Position numbers and translations under genes: made by a program. The notes below the pieces were generated by a model. It ran no database searches and was not told the origin of the DNA. It saw only the letters and a list, made by a program, of their open reading frames with translations. Below are positions 1 to 13,793 of a stretch of DNA of 64,000 nt, piece by piece. Numbering within the stretch: position 1 is the stretch's first letter; each line of letters begins with the position of its first letter. The stretch is taken from positions 274,001-338,000 of the forward strand of contig BSQZ01000106.1 of the NCBI GenBank assembly GCA_033239005.1. The letters are read 5' to 3'. Source of the stretch: Lamellibrachia satsuma (lineage: Eukaryota; Annelida; Polychaeta; Sabellida; Siboglinidae).

Positions 1-9
1 ACAGCTTCA

Positions 10-152
10 TTAGTTTTTATGTTGCTGCTATACAGTTAACTGCCCTTCCACCTCCCTTAAGTCCCTCCTAATGCAGTCTTCTCATCCTGACTGCAGTCCC
101 ACGGTTTCCCGTCTCCGTCCACACCAGGTACCTTGCCCACATTATCCGGTTT
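10..152 (-). mobile_element. Eroded non-LTR retrotransposon 3' fragment
   Basis: Lies in the UGCG intron. The same sequence, diverged, recurs at 6790-7005: both hold a stretch like ccacattatccgg or ccacatcatccgg and a gcagtcttc/cttttgtcttcc-type tract. On the minus strand it reads like the RxRLxWxGHV region near the C-terminus of LINE reverse transcriptases (RIMWARYL). Short and decayed, so the family is uncertain. Confidence 0.45.
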
Positions 153-223
153 ATATATATGAGATATATGTATTGCTGTGTATCAGGGCTGTGACGTCAC
201 GTCTCTGTGACCCTGTGTTACAG

Positions 224-339
224 TGAACACAGACATTCTGCTAGACATGGTGGGTAAACTGGAGAACCCCAAGGTTGCCCTTGTCCACCAGATGCCCTTC
301 TGCACTGACCAGCAGGGACTCGCAGCGTCCATCGAGAAG
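224..339 (+). CDS. UGCG: UGCG coding exon (first in window)
   Basis: An acceptor ends at 223 (gttacag) and a GT donor begins at 340. The exon is read with two leading bases that complete an earlier codon. It encodes NTDILLDMVGKLENP through GLAASIEK, the stretch before the conserved VYFG block of ceramide glucosyltransferase. Confidence 0.9.
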
Positions 340-2910
340 GTTTGTTCACAGTGGCGCCCTCTCACAGTCAGTATCTATCTGCATGGTCATTGAACGCACG
401 TGCCTGCGTGGTCCTTTGTTGGTGAAAACATGACATGTATTGTTAAATCAGTTAGAATTGTTATGTGCCATTTAGATTTAATCATACTGTTTGAACTGTT
501 TTGCTAAGTTATATTGAATTAAATTTAGAATATTTGTAGAAGAAATACATGATAATTGTATTGTCGAAAAACAGATCAATAGCCATTTTTACTTGAATAT
601 TTGTTACACGTTAAATTTATATTCATATATGATATTAGTTAATTATATTACTGTTATGTGCATTTGTACAGATGTTTCCAAGGTTTAGATGCCTGGTTCA
701 ATGTTGCAGGTCTACTTCGGTGCGACTGTGGCGCGGTACTATATGGCCCTAAGTGTACTTGGGGTGAGCTGTTTCACCGGCATGTCGTACCTGCTCAAGA
801 AAGTGGAGCTGGACGAACTACACGGTCTCACATGGTTTGGCCGATTCCTGGCTGAAGACTTCTTCATTGCGAAATATCTCCATCAAAAGTAAGTTCTTTC
901 TTTACTTGCACATCTTGCAAGTACCGTAAAATGGATTATAGAAGACCTTTCGAAAGCTAAGTTGAAATTGCCAGAAATCCCTGTTTTAGTAGACATTATC
1001 AGAGATTAAAAACATGATGGGCCTATTATTAACACACATGAAATTATGTTACCCCCATGCATTCAAGTTAAGCATGATATTTTGACCTAAACATTCAAAT
1101 AATGGTCAATTAAAAAGCATCATTGTGGTTCATTAAGGTGCATTTGATCAGATTATATGATGAGGGCAACTAGTACCTTTAACAAGAATTCAACTAGACA
1201 GACAGACTTTACCATAAGATGACGAGGACCACCACACAATGACGAGATTGAAGGGTGCCCAGCGTTCCTATATTTCTTGTATTTTAATTACAATTCCTAT
1301 ATTTTAAAAAATTCATGTATTTTCCTAATAATAGTGAAGATTTTGAGATTTCTTGCAATTCATCGCTACAAAGTTATTTTTGTAGAGATCTATGGTGCAA
1401 GTTGGGCCATTCTATAATCAAATGGGCAAAACCAGCAAATTTGGTGACATAATATTGAACGTCAGTAGATGGCACCACCTGAAATAACGCTGTATGCAAC
1501 AACGATATTCCTACATCTTGTAAAAATATTCCGGTATTATTACTTCTGATTTCCTATATTTTGTATAAATTTTAACCCAAAATGGATGGGCACATGGAGA
1601 TTGTATGAGTTGTGTTTGGAGCATGTTTGACATTTGTCATGCTGTTGCAGGGGGTTCCGCCACAAGGTAGCTGCAGTGCCCGCCCAGCAGAACTATACGG
1701 CCACCTCGGTCGCGGTCTACAAGGACCGAATGGTCAGGTACGTCATCCACTCATTGTATTTCTTAGAGCTGAGCTGACCACTGAATTGACCTGTCCAAAC
1801 ATGGATTCTGAAACCATGTTTTCTGAACATATTGTTATGATATGCACCAAACATTATATGATATTAAAGGGAATTAATCTGATGATTAATTTTATTGGTC
1901 TGTTGATAATTGCCATAAAGCGATCTTTATATGTTGTAACACTGGCTTATTTCATTTCATTACCAAATTTTCAAAAAGATGATAGATCCTGATAGTGATA
2001 TGTTCTGGTTATAGTACTTCTAACCGACCCATAAAACAGTCAGAGAAGACCAGTGATATCTGCTAGTTTTTCCAAATTCCCGTTTTATCCCTGATATAGA
2101 TATACTACAGGAATAAAGATTAAATAATGAAGTGTAACATTGTTGATTTATAAGTTGGGGTCCAGTATTTGGCATGTTTCCAGTAATTACCATTACTTCA
2201 CCAGTATTTGGCATGTTTCCAGTAATTACCATTACTTCACCAGATTGCACATTGACATATGATCAAACATTGCATTTTTACAATTTAGATGATGAGCATA
2301 AAAGTTTACAACGATGACATTTTGGGTTTCCGGAGTATCCGATTTACTGTCAATCTTGATAATGGGAAGATACAATCAGTTGTGCGTATTTTAACATGAT
2401 TTATTAATATCCACCCTCAGAAACTTATATGATGCCAAAAAAAAACAGTGAGAAAGAGCTTTCTCTCAAGGTCATGCTTTAAAGAAATTGAATTGAAGAA
2501 AAAATTAGCAAATCATGGCTCTTGAAAGTGAGCACCTAATTTATGTTTCATTAGTGAGCAACATTTTAAAAAAGCATTAAATATTATTAAACACCTTAAC
2601 GTAAAAAAATCTTGGTGTGCTGGAAAGTAGGTTTTAGCCAACATCAATAGTGCATATTGAAACACAAACACTAGTGCTGTTATAATGAAAGCATAATCCC
2701 AAAAATGCAATTGCAATGACAATTAAGATAATCCAATTCAATTGTCTTCACAAATTAGGATACATCTTGTCGCTTTTATTATCGAGTTTAGCAAATAATG
2801 GTTGTACAAACCTGTTAATACTAATGCTCGTACTCTCGTTGGAGCCACTCTGATCGTTTGTGATTTCTTGGCTGTCGATCTGTAATATAAAAATTAAAGT
2901 ATACTATATT

Positions 2911-2964
<54 letters not shown>

Positions 2965-5884
2965 ATTTATGTGCTTGGTCAGGTGGATGCGACTGCGCCT
3001 CAACATGATGCCCATAACGACGGGCTTCTTTGAGCCACTGTGTGAGAGCATCCCTCTGGGCGTCTACATGTCCTGGTCTATGTACCACTTCTTTGGCTTC
3101 AACCCGTACATTTGGTTTGCCTGCCATTGGAGTGTCTGGTGTATGCTGGACTACATGCAGCTGTCAGGGGTGCAGGTATGCATGCATTGACCACTCTCTA
3201 CATTGACCACTAATACATGCATTGACCACTCCCTTCTAGCATTGAAGTCATTACCATTACTATAATTATTATATCAAAAATAAATGTTTCTTTATAATTT
3301 TCTGTGATTACTATGTGACTGCATAATTTGTCATTATCATTACCATCAAAGGCCAGTTATTTGTGAAGAATACAACCAAATAATCCAGAAGTTTCATATA
3401 TTTATTAGAATAAAAAATATTGAAAATAGAAAAGCAGTGTCGCTGTCACTGCACGGCTAGTGTCTCACCTACTTGCTGGCAATTTCATAATGATATTTTT
3501 TTACAACGGTTCATTATCATTACATGGATTTAAAATTGATCGTTTTCAATATCATTAAGTAATGCACACCATTGTTCTCATTTCATTATCATTAAAAGGA
3601 CTCTCCCGCAGCTCTCTGCAATGACCATTCATGCATCCATTAACTGCTGTCTACAGTAGAATCCCTATTTAAGCGGCCACCCATGTGACTGAGATAATGG
3701 CCTCATTGAAGGGGTGGCCTGATTACAGAGGCTGGTCAAATATACACTGATGTACAGATCTGGCCAAAAAGAAACTGATTGAGTGGCCGTTTTCCTGGGG
3801 TGGTCGTTCCCAAGGGGTGGCTGCTTATTGGAGGAGTTCTACCGTATCTTTACCTGCAGGATGGTGTCTATCAACCACACTAATTTCCATGGTAATGAGT
3901 AATTTAAAAAGTATTAAAATTCCCATAATTTCTACTTTTCTGTTATTTAAATGTGGTCCTCTTCGCCTCTTGCATGAAGTTATTTATAGTTAGATATGCA
4001 CTTAATTTTATCATAAAACTCAAACTGAAACTTAAAAAACTTCTGACGTTGAGAGATGGAGCAATTACAGGACAAATGTAATCAATGACAATTACTGTTA
4101 AATGAGTATGATTACACATATGATTACTTAGAACATGAGTAATCGATTACGATTACTTTTGTGTGTAATCATGGTTACAACCATGATTACATTCAAGCAT
4201 GTAATTTACATAGTGAAATTAATAAAAACCCTCATGTTATTATTATAACTAATGTTATTCAAGACAAAATCAAACAAAATATTAAAATACAGTCACTATC
4301 AATTCATTACATACAAAATGAAGAGGAGACCCTGCTTACTACATATCTGAAATCTAGACAACATAAATATGCAGAAGAAAATTGTAATCATTGGCCAGGT
4401 AGTCGATTACAATTTCTCCAAAATTGTTAAAATATGTAAACTTGTACGCCACTAATAATTTGTAACCAAGGAATTTGCCTGAAGGTTAAACAACACTTGC
4501 ATTTGTGTCGTTTATGTGTAAAATACACATTCTCTTGCAGAATGGTCCAATGCCCTTCAACAAGTTCATGTTCCTCATGTTGTGACTCTGTAAAGTACGT
4601 GTTCTCCTGCAGAATGGTCCAATGCCCTTCAACAAGTTCATGTTCCTCATGTTGTGACTCTGTAAAGTACGTGTTCTCTTACAGAATGGTCCAATGCCCT
4701 TCAACAAGTACATGTTCCTCATGTTGTGACTCTGTAAAGTACGTGTTCTCTTACAGAATGGTCCAGTGCCCTTCAACAAGTACATGTTCCTCATGTTGTG
4801 ACTCTGTAAAGTACGTGTTATCTTACAGAATGGTCCAGTGCCCTTCAACAAGTACATGTTCCTCATGTTGTGACTCTGTAAAGTACGTGTTCTCTTACAG
4901 AATGGGCCAATGCCCTTCAACAAGTACATGTTCCTCATGTTGTGACTCTGTAAAGTACGTGTTCTCTTACAGAATGGTACAATGCCCTTCAACAAGTACA
5001 TGTTCCTCATGTTGTGACTCTGTAAAGTACGTGTTCTCTTACAGAATGGTACAATGCCCTTCAACAAGTACATGTTCCTCATGTTGTGACTCTGTAAAGT
5101 ACGTGTTCTCTTACAGAATGGTACAGTGCCCTTCAACAAGTACATGTTCCTCATGTTGTGACTCTGTAAAGTACGTGTTCTCTTACAGAATGGTACAGTG
5201 CCCTTCAGCAAGTACATGTTCCTCATGTTGTGACTCTGTAAAGTACGTGTTCTCTTACAGAATGGGCCAATGCCCTTCAGCAAGTACATGTTCCTCATGT
5301 TGTGACTCTGTAAAGTACGTGTTCTCTTACAGAATGGTCCAGTGCCCTTCAACAAGTACATGTTCCTCATGTTGTGACTCTGTAAAGTACGTGTTCTCTT
5401 ACAGAATGGTCCAGTGCCCTTCAACAAGTACATGTTCCTCATGTTGTGACTCTGTAAAGTATGTGTTCTCTTACAGAATGGTCCAGTGCCCTTCAACAAG
5501 TACATGTTCCTCATGTTGTGACTCTGTAAAGTACGTGTTCTCTTACAGAATGGTCCAATGCCCTTCAACAAGTACATGTTCCTCATGTTGTGACTCTGTA
5601 AAGTACGTGTTCTCTTACAGAATGGTCCAATGCCCTTCAACAAGTACATGTTCCTCATGTTGTGACTCTGTAAAGTACGTGTTCTCTTACAGAATGGTCC
5701 AATGCCCTTCAACAAGTACATGTTCCTCGTGTCATGGATGATACGAGAGATGCTCTTCATCCTGGTCTACTTTGAGGCAATCTTCAACGTCAGGCACATT
5801 AAGTGGGGAAGGCGAACGTATCGTCTCTCGAACTTTGGCGAGTCAATAGAAATTGCCAACGACAAGTCAATACTGCCAATCTAG
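224..5884 (+). CDS. UGCG: Ceramide glucosyltransferase, 3' part (five exons)
   Basis: Transfers glucose from UDP-glucose to ceramide, the first step of glycosphingolipid synthesis, on the cytosolic face of the Golgi. Five exons (224-339, 710-888, 1651-1737, 2983-3175, 5693-5884) join in compatible phases into about 255 residues matching the C-terminal two thirds of the family. Visible family marks are LVHQMPF, the CFTGMS segment, the acidic AEDFF motif, and the RMVRW form of the (Q/R)XXRW motif split between exons 3 and 4. They are followed by hydrophobic membrane segments (IPLGVYMSW, FACHWSVWCMLDY, MLFILVYF) as in the human enzyme. The N-terminal membrane anchor and the D1/D2 region lie before the window. 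The last intron carries 16 decoy copies of the final splice acceptor. Identity rests on recalled family sequence, not a search. Confidence 0.93.
340..709 (+). other. UGCG intron, no distinct feature
   Basis: AT-rich intron between two UGCG exons. I see no repeat array, no coding signal on either strand and no recognisable mobile element. Confidence 0.8.
710..888 (+). CDS. UGCG: UGCG coding exon with acidic catalytic motif
   Basis: Acceptor gttgcag at 703-709, donor gtaagt at 889. Encodes VYFGATVARYY, CFTGMSYLLKK and FLAEDFFIAKYL. EDFF corresponds to the family's conserved EDYF, expected to hold the catalytic acidic residues. The exon ends after two bases of a lysine codon. Confidence 0.93.
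889..1650 (+). other. UGCG intron, no distinct feature
   Basis: 762-base AT-rich intron with a clean donor and acceptor. No supported internal feature. Confidence 0.8.
1651..1737 (+). CDS. UGCG: UGCG coding exon ending in the RXXRW motif
   Basis: Acceptor ttgcag at 1645-1650, donor gtacgt at 1738. Encodes GFRHKVAAVPAQQNYTATS and VAVYKDRMV. The last arginine codon is split, and joining restores RMVRW, the (Q/R)XXRW acceptor-binding signature of processive-type GT2 enzymes. Confidence 0.92.
2163..2241. repeat. 39-bp direct duplication in a UGCG intron
   Basis: Two adjacent copies of a unit containing ggcatgtttccagtaattac start 39 bases apart. The rest of the 1738-2982 intron shows only the TA tract next to its acceptor. 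Confidence 0.85.
2913..2961. repeat. TA microsatellite next to a UGCG acceptor
   Basis: About 24 TA dinucleotides ending roughly 20 bases before the acceptor AG at 2981-2982, where the polypyrimidine tract would normally be. Confidence 0.95.
2983..3175 (+). CDS. UGCG: UGCG coding exon with membrane segments
   Basis: The acceptor AG at 2981-2982 sits about 20 bases after a 49-bp TA microsatellite, leaving only a short, poor pyrimidine tract. Encodes WMRLRLNMMPITTGFFEP, then hydrophobic stretches around GVYMSWSMYHF and IWFACHWSVWCMLDY, ending LSGVQ at a phase-0 donor (gtatgc at 3176). Confidence 0.92.
3654..3844. mobile_element. Pogo/Tigger-like MITE flanked by TA
   Basis: 191 bp bounded by TA on both sides (3652-3653 and 3845-3846). 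The left end cagtagaatccctatttaag and the right end read on the other strand (cggtagaactcctccaataa) form imperfect terminal inverted repeats. The ends plus TA target duplications fit non-autonomous Tc1/mariner-pogo elements. There is no coding capacity. The family is inferred from the end motif only. Confidence 0.6.
4060..4430. mobile_element. Possible hAT-like non-autonomous element
   Basis: Many copies of GTAATC/GATTAC motifs occur in both orientations, including gtaatcgattac and gattacaattt. Dense short subterminal repeats of this kind are typical of hAT-type elements. I could not define terminal repeats or an 8-bp target duplication. Confidence 0.3.
4541..5692. repeat. 72-bp x 16 array of the UGCG last splice acceptor
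   Basis: The unit starts exactly at the exon boundary. It holds 36 bases of the terminal exon (encoding NGPMPFNKYMFL) followed by 36 bases ending in gttctcttacag, the acceptor itself. Unit starts at 4541, 4613 and so on to 5693, exactly 72 apart. Copies 1 and 2 differ slightly (aagttcatg; ttctcctgcag before copies), and others vary at ggtcc, ggtac or gggcc. Each decoy exon meets TGA after 14 codons. Each unit also contains gtaaagtacgt, a donor-like string. Because 72 is divisible by 3, long spurious open frames run on both strands. Confidence 0.97.
5693..5884 (+). CDS. UGCG: UGCG terminal exon with stop codon
   Basis: Acceptor gttctcttacag ends at 5692. Encodes NGPMPFNKYMFL, then SWMIREMLFILVYF, then WGRRTYRLSNFGESIEI, and stops with TAG at 5882-5884. 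It aligns with the human C-terminus (FIRES, GRYRL). The first 36 bases are repeated 16 times upstream with the acceptor, but only this copy continues into an open frame past codon 14. Confidence 0.93.
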   Translation, partial: NGPMPFNKYMFLVSWMIREMLFILVYFEAIFNVRHIKWGRRTYRLSNFGESIEIANDKSILPI

Positions 5885-6790
5885 GCCCGAGTGACATCTG
5901 CTGCTGTCATTGTCGCTAATTGTTATTTATTATAACATACCTTACAGGGAATGTTAACTTGCTGTGACTAGTGTCTGAACGAACGCCTGTTCACTTGGTA
6001 CCAGTACAAGAATCGACTTCTGGCAAAGTTCGGAGGTCGGCACGAGGTCAACAGTGCTAGCGCCACCTGTGGGTCTGTGAGAACACGAGTGCAGGGTGTT
6101 CAATTAGGACCCCTTGGTGTGAAGCAGGCAGGGAGGCATTGGAGGGTATTCTGCAATGGAAGCCAAGTAGACTTTATGTTGTGGGCCGTGCAGAAACCTC
6201 ATTACGAGTGGCATTTGTATCATATCTCGACTGTGCCATCACCTGGAAGTGGTTCCTGCTGCTGACGGAACAGCCTCCCTGTTAACTGCAGGAAAACTAG
6301 CTCAGATTCGTGCAGATTGCAGCAGCATTCTGAGGTTCATTAGATCAGGTGATTGCAGTTACGAGTTCTTGGTAAGCCAAATTTGTTTTTGGTCAGCATC
6401 ATTTACATTACTCGGATTGTTCTGCGTAAGTTTCTCTATCATTATTTTTTTCAAATTACTGTTTTTCCAGCATCGAACTGTATGACTTCTAACTGGTGTT
6501 GTTAAAGGCATCACTTTCTTGGACACAACGAAACGTAACAAACAAAGGCATGTGATTCAGTTATTGGTACCATTACCCAGAAATCAAGATTGTTGGTTAA
6601 AATTAAATATGTTACAGAATGATATCCTAAGTACAAAGAAACTTTCTGCAGCAGCATAATTTCTTATCCGCCCTAAATTTTATTTTTGTTTTTTGGCGGC
6701 GTTACAGTTAAACATGTTTCGTGTCTGCATTCAGTGGAGTCCAACCCTAGACATACGTTGTTCCTCAAAGTTGTCTTTATGAAGGGCCGA
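5885..6790 (+). other. UGCG 3' untranslated region and flank
   Basis: Follows the UGCG stop codon. No coding signal. I found no AATAAA before about 7159, where ataaataaaaca is followed by GT-rich sequence. That is a candidate poly(A) signal, but the true transcript end cannot be fixed from sequence. Confidence 0.5.
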
Positions 6791-7005
6791 GGCCGATTAG
6801 TTTTTATACTGCTACACTTCCTTTCCACTGATCTCCGCTGCCAGCTAGTTCCCTCCACTTTTCATCCACCTCCGTCTTTCTTACACCCTTTTGTCTTCCC
6901 ATCTTAAATGTGGTCTTCCTCTTTTCCCTGCTTTCTGTGGTAAACGATAAGTGTCCCACCCACATCATCCGGTGTCGTAGCATTTGTTCCTTTAGGCTGA
7001 CCTGC
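6790..7005 (-). mobile_element. Eroded non-LTR retrotransposon C-terminal fragment
   Basis: The minus strand reads RHRMMWVGHLSF, then KMGRQKGVRKTEVDEKWREL, then GSGDQWKGSV. This matches the layout of a LINE C-terminus (RxRLxWxGHV, GRPrktW, DRxxWR). It is related to the fragment at 10-152. Open for only about 60 residues and presumably dead. Confidence 0.5.
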
Positions 7006-7009
7006 ACCA

Positions 7010-8439
7010 GGATCTCTTCCTCAGGTCAGTTAGACGTACAGTTACTAATGCATAAAAGGCAGCAAGAACACAGTTTGGTATTGCACAACCTGTTGAACGA
7101 GTCTAGTGTATCGAATGAGATAGATGTATAAAGGTCCAATGTATAAAGGTTGCATGATAAATAAAACAGATCCATCTGAACTGTTGTGTACATATGGCTT
7201 GTCACTGTGGTGGCAGTGATGCACAGCGACGTTGTAATCACAAAAATATTAAGTAACATTGATAAATGGTGTGGTGTTGTAGAATTCTTGCAGGGATGGT
7301 TGTATCAGGAGTATTTGGCAGGTCGTTTATCCAGGCGAGAATTCTGCTTTTGGGTTATACTATAGTCTGTCTGGTACCTCTGGGAAATGTTGACAAAAAG
7401 TTGCACTGCCATGTCTGTCCATTAGAAGGATTTGTTTGCCTCGTATGGTTGCCAAGGGGACTGCAGGAAGGTAGTCTTGATTAGCTGCTAATGGTGGCAT
7501 TGTTTGCCAAAGTTCTTGAGACCATAGAAACCACTTTTTTGTTGGTTGATTGCATTGCCATCATCTATACCATCAACCGTAATGGTAGATTTAAGCATTA
7601 TTTTTCATTGTGATGGTTCTTAAATGTGTCTTCATTAAATCCTTCAGTGCACTCTTCAAACGAGTTTGAAATAGAAGAAATTAACTTGGCTAAAACATTA
7701 CGAGTAAAATTAAGCACTTGTCAGAATGGTTATAATTGCAGGCACGCCAACTAAAAGCCATTGTCCATAGTTTGTATGCATTTCTTGAGAAGGGCTGAAA
7801 TATCGTTGTCATGAAAGAAGCTTGTTATGTGATTCTCCACAGTTTCCTAGAGTGGTTTATATTTATATGTAGTATAGCTGTTCATATATCTGATATGAAG
7901 GATACGTCGCTGTTTGTTTAGCGGCTGAACACTGTCTGATGAGCTTTATGTGCTGCACAGAACATTGGTTCTTTTGAGATGTTACCATCAACTGTTCACC
8001 GACTGTGTCCTGATGCCTTAAGTAATAAAAGTGGCCTCTCGGGACTAAGAAAGGTAATTTAGTCCCACCTACAGCGTAGGAGGACATGAATTTATTGTAG
8101 GCGTTTGAGCTCATCATCGCCTCTGTGTAATAGCATGACTGTGACAAAATGTGACGCACAATGTCTAATGTGTGACACACATTGTCTAATGTGTGCAGCA
8201 CAGCAAAATACTAGTCACAAGAAGGTCAACTCTAACAAAATTCACTATAACAGACCATGTGGAAATCACACAGAAGTCTAATTACAGCTAGGTTGTTGTC
8301 TATGTTGATAGGTAAACACAGGTGAATTGTGCCTAGTGCTTCACCTCACTTGGGTTTTAAACTTGGTCTTCAAAGCTGCCTCCCCACCTCATGTAGCCCA
8401 TTGAGAATCAGATTTGTTGATGTTCTTATCTGAAGTGTG
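7010..8439. other. Intergenic or 3' flank, no supported feature
   Basis: No coding frame of interest on either strand, no array and no recognisable element. It may still include UGCG 3' UTR. Confidence 0.6.
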
Positions 8440-8880
8440 TGAATAGTTTAAGTAATATGTGCAGTCGGTTTAATAAAAGAGTGCGTACAATTTGTTAAAA
8501 TTTACTTTGACTGTTAGTTTGAGTATCTTACTAAAGTGTAAGTAGCTATGTATCATAGTGTATAAAGGCAGGATACAAATAGCTACTTTTACCCAATTTT
8601 TGCCAAATTCCTGTTTGACCAAACCAAAATTAAATTATAGTTTGATGATTTCATAACTAATCTAAATAAGACATTTGCACAAACGAACTAGCATGTTGTC
8701 ATCAATACTAGATAGGTTTGATTTTTGCCAAATTGAGTTTGAAATGGGAAGAGCTAGAAATCGAAGTGCGGTAGCCACTTTAAACTTGGGTTCTCTTGCT
8801 TGCGAGATCAGATTGTTACACGTGTGGGTGCTGGCATATAAAGCTGCTGTATATCATATTCAAGGGCACTACCAGTAATA
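8440..8880. repeat. Dispersed repeat of unknown family, copy 1
   Basis: Shares several blocks in the same order with 54755-55170: a cagtc.gtttaataaaa stretch, a later block with gcacaaacga.ctagcatgtt, and ggtttg.tttttcgc/tgcc. No terminal repeats or coding frame are seen. It is a non-autonomous interspersed repeat of unknown type. Confidence 0.55.
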
Positions 8881-13235
<4,355 letters not shown>

Positions 13236-13560
13236 AACCCTAGAATATGTTCTTCAAACTTAAGGAAGGCAGTAGAACGAGAGGACACAAAGCAGCATTA
13301 GTTAAGGAGCAGTGTACGTTGGACATGAGAAAGTACTCTTTCTCAAAGAGGGTGACAAATTCATGGTACAAACTGCCAAATGATTGTGTAAATGCTAGTA
13401 GTGTGAATATGTTTTAAAATAGAATTGACAGATATTTGATAAGGGCGGGCTACACATAGTTGAGAAAATTGTTGGACTCTCGATAAGCCAATGGCTTCCT
13501 TGCCTACTTGCCATCTGGAACTTTTTGTTTGGGATGGCAATCTTGTTAAAGCTAATGCAA
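13236..13560 (+). mobile_element. 5'-truncated non-LTR element (family B), 3' end
   Basis: About 85-90% similar by eye to 15455-15765, sharing ttggacatgagaaagta, ggactctcgataagccaatg and the end ggcaatc.tgttaaag. It holds only the last part of the reverse transcriptase C-terminus and the 3' UTR of the element inserted at 14773-15765. Confidence 0.8.
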
Positions 13561-13793
13561 TCTAGCGTTGAAGCCAGAGTTGACACAACTAAGGAAAGCT
13601 ACACAGGCTGCTTCAGAAGACAGTGTAAGAAGAAATGAACACCTGAAACGAAGGTAGTGGGGAGCAGACTGCGATGAGCAGGAGACATACAGAGAACGAG
13701 TGAGGAGAGTGAGAAAGAGAGCATGGAAAACAACAGAACAGAGTGGTAGGGGAAGAGGAAGACCGAAATTAAGATCAGGGGTTACATTGTTGT
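13561..13793. other. Arginine-rich open stretch, unknown origin
   Basis: One + frame reads an arginine/glutamate-rich stretch (RRNEHLKRR, then TYRERVRRVRKRAW) broken by a stop. It resembles basic segments found in some transposon proteins (Helitron-type proteins are one possibility), but I cannot assign it. Confidence 0.25.

Noticed and set aside
4486..5760. Open frames of 414 and 424 codons on both strands
   Set aside because: They run through the 72-bp array. The period is divisible by 3, so the frame repeats every 24 residues. The real coding frame uses only the last unit.
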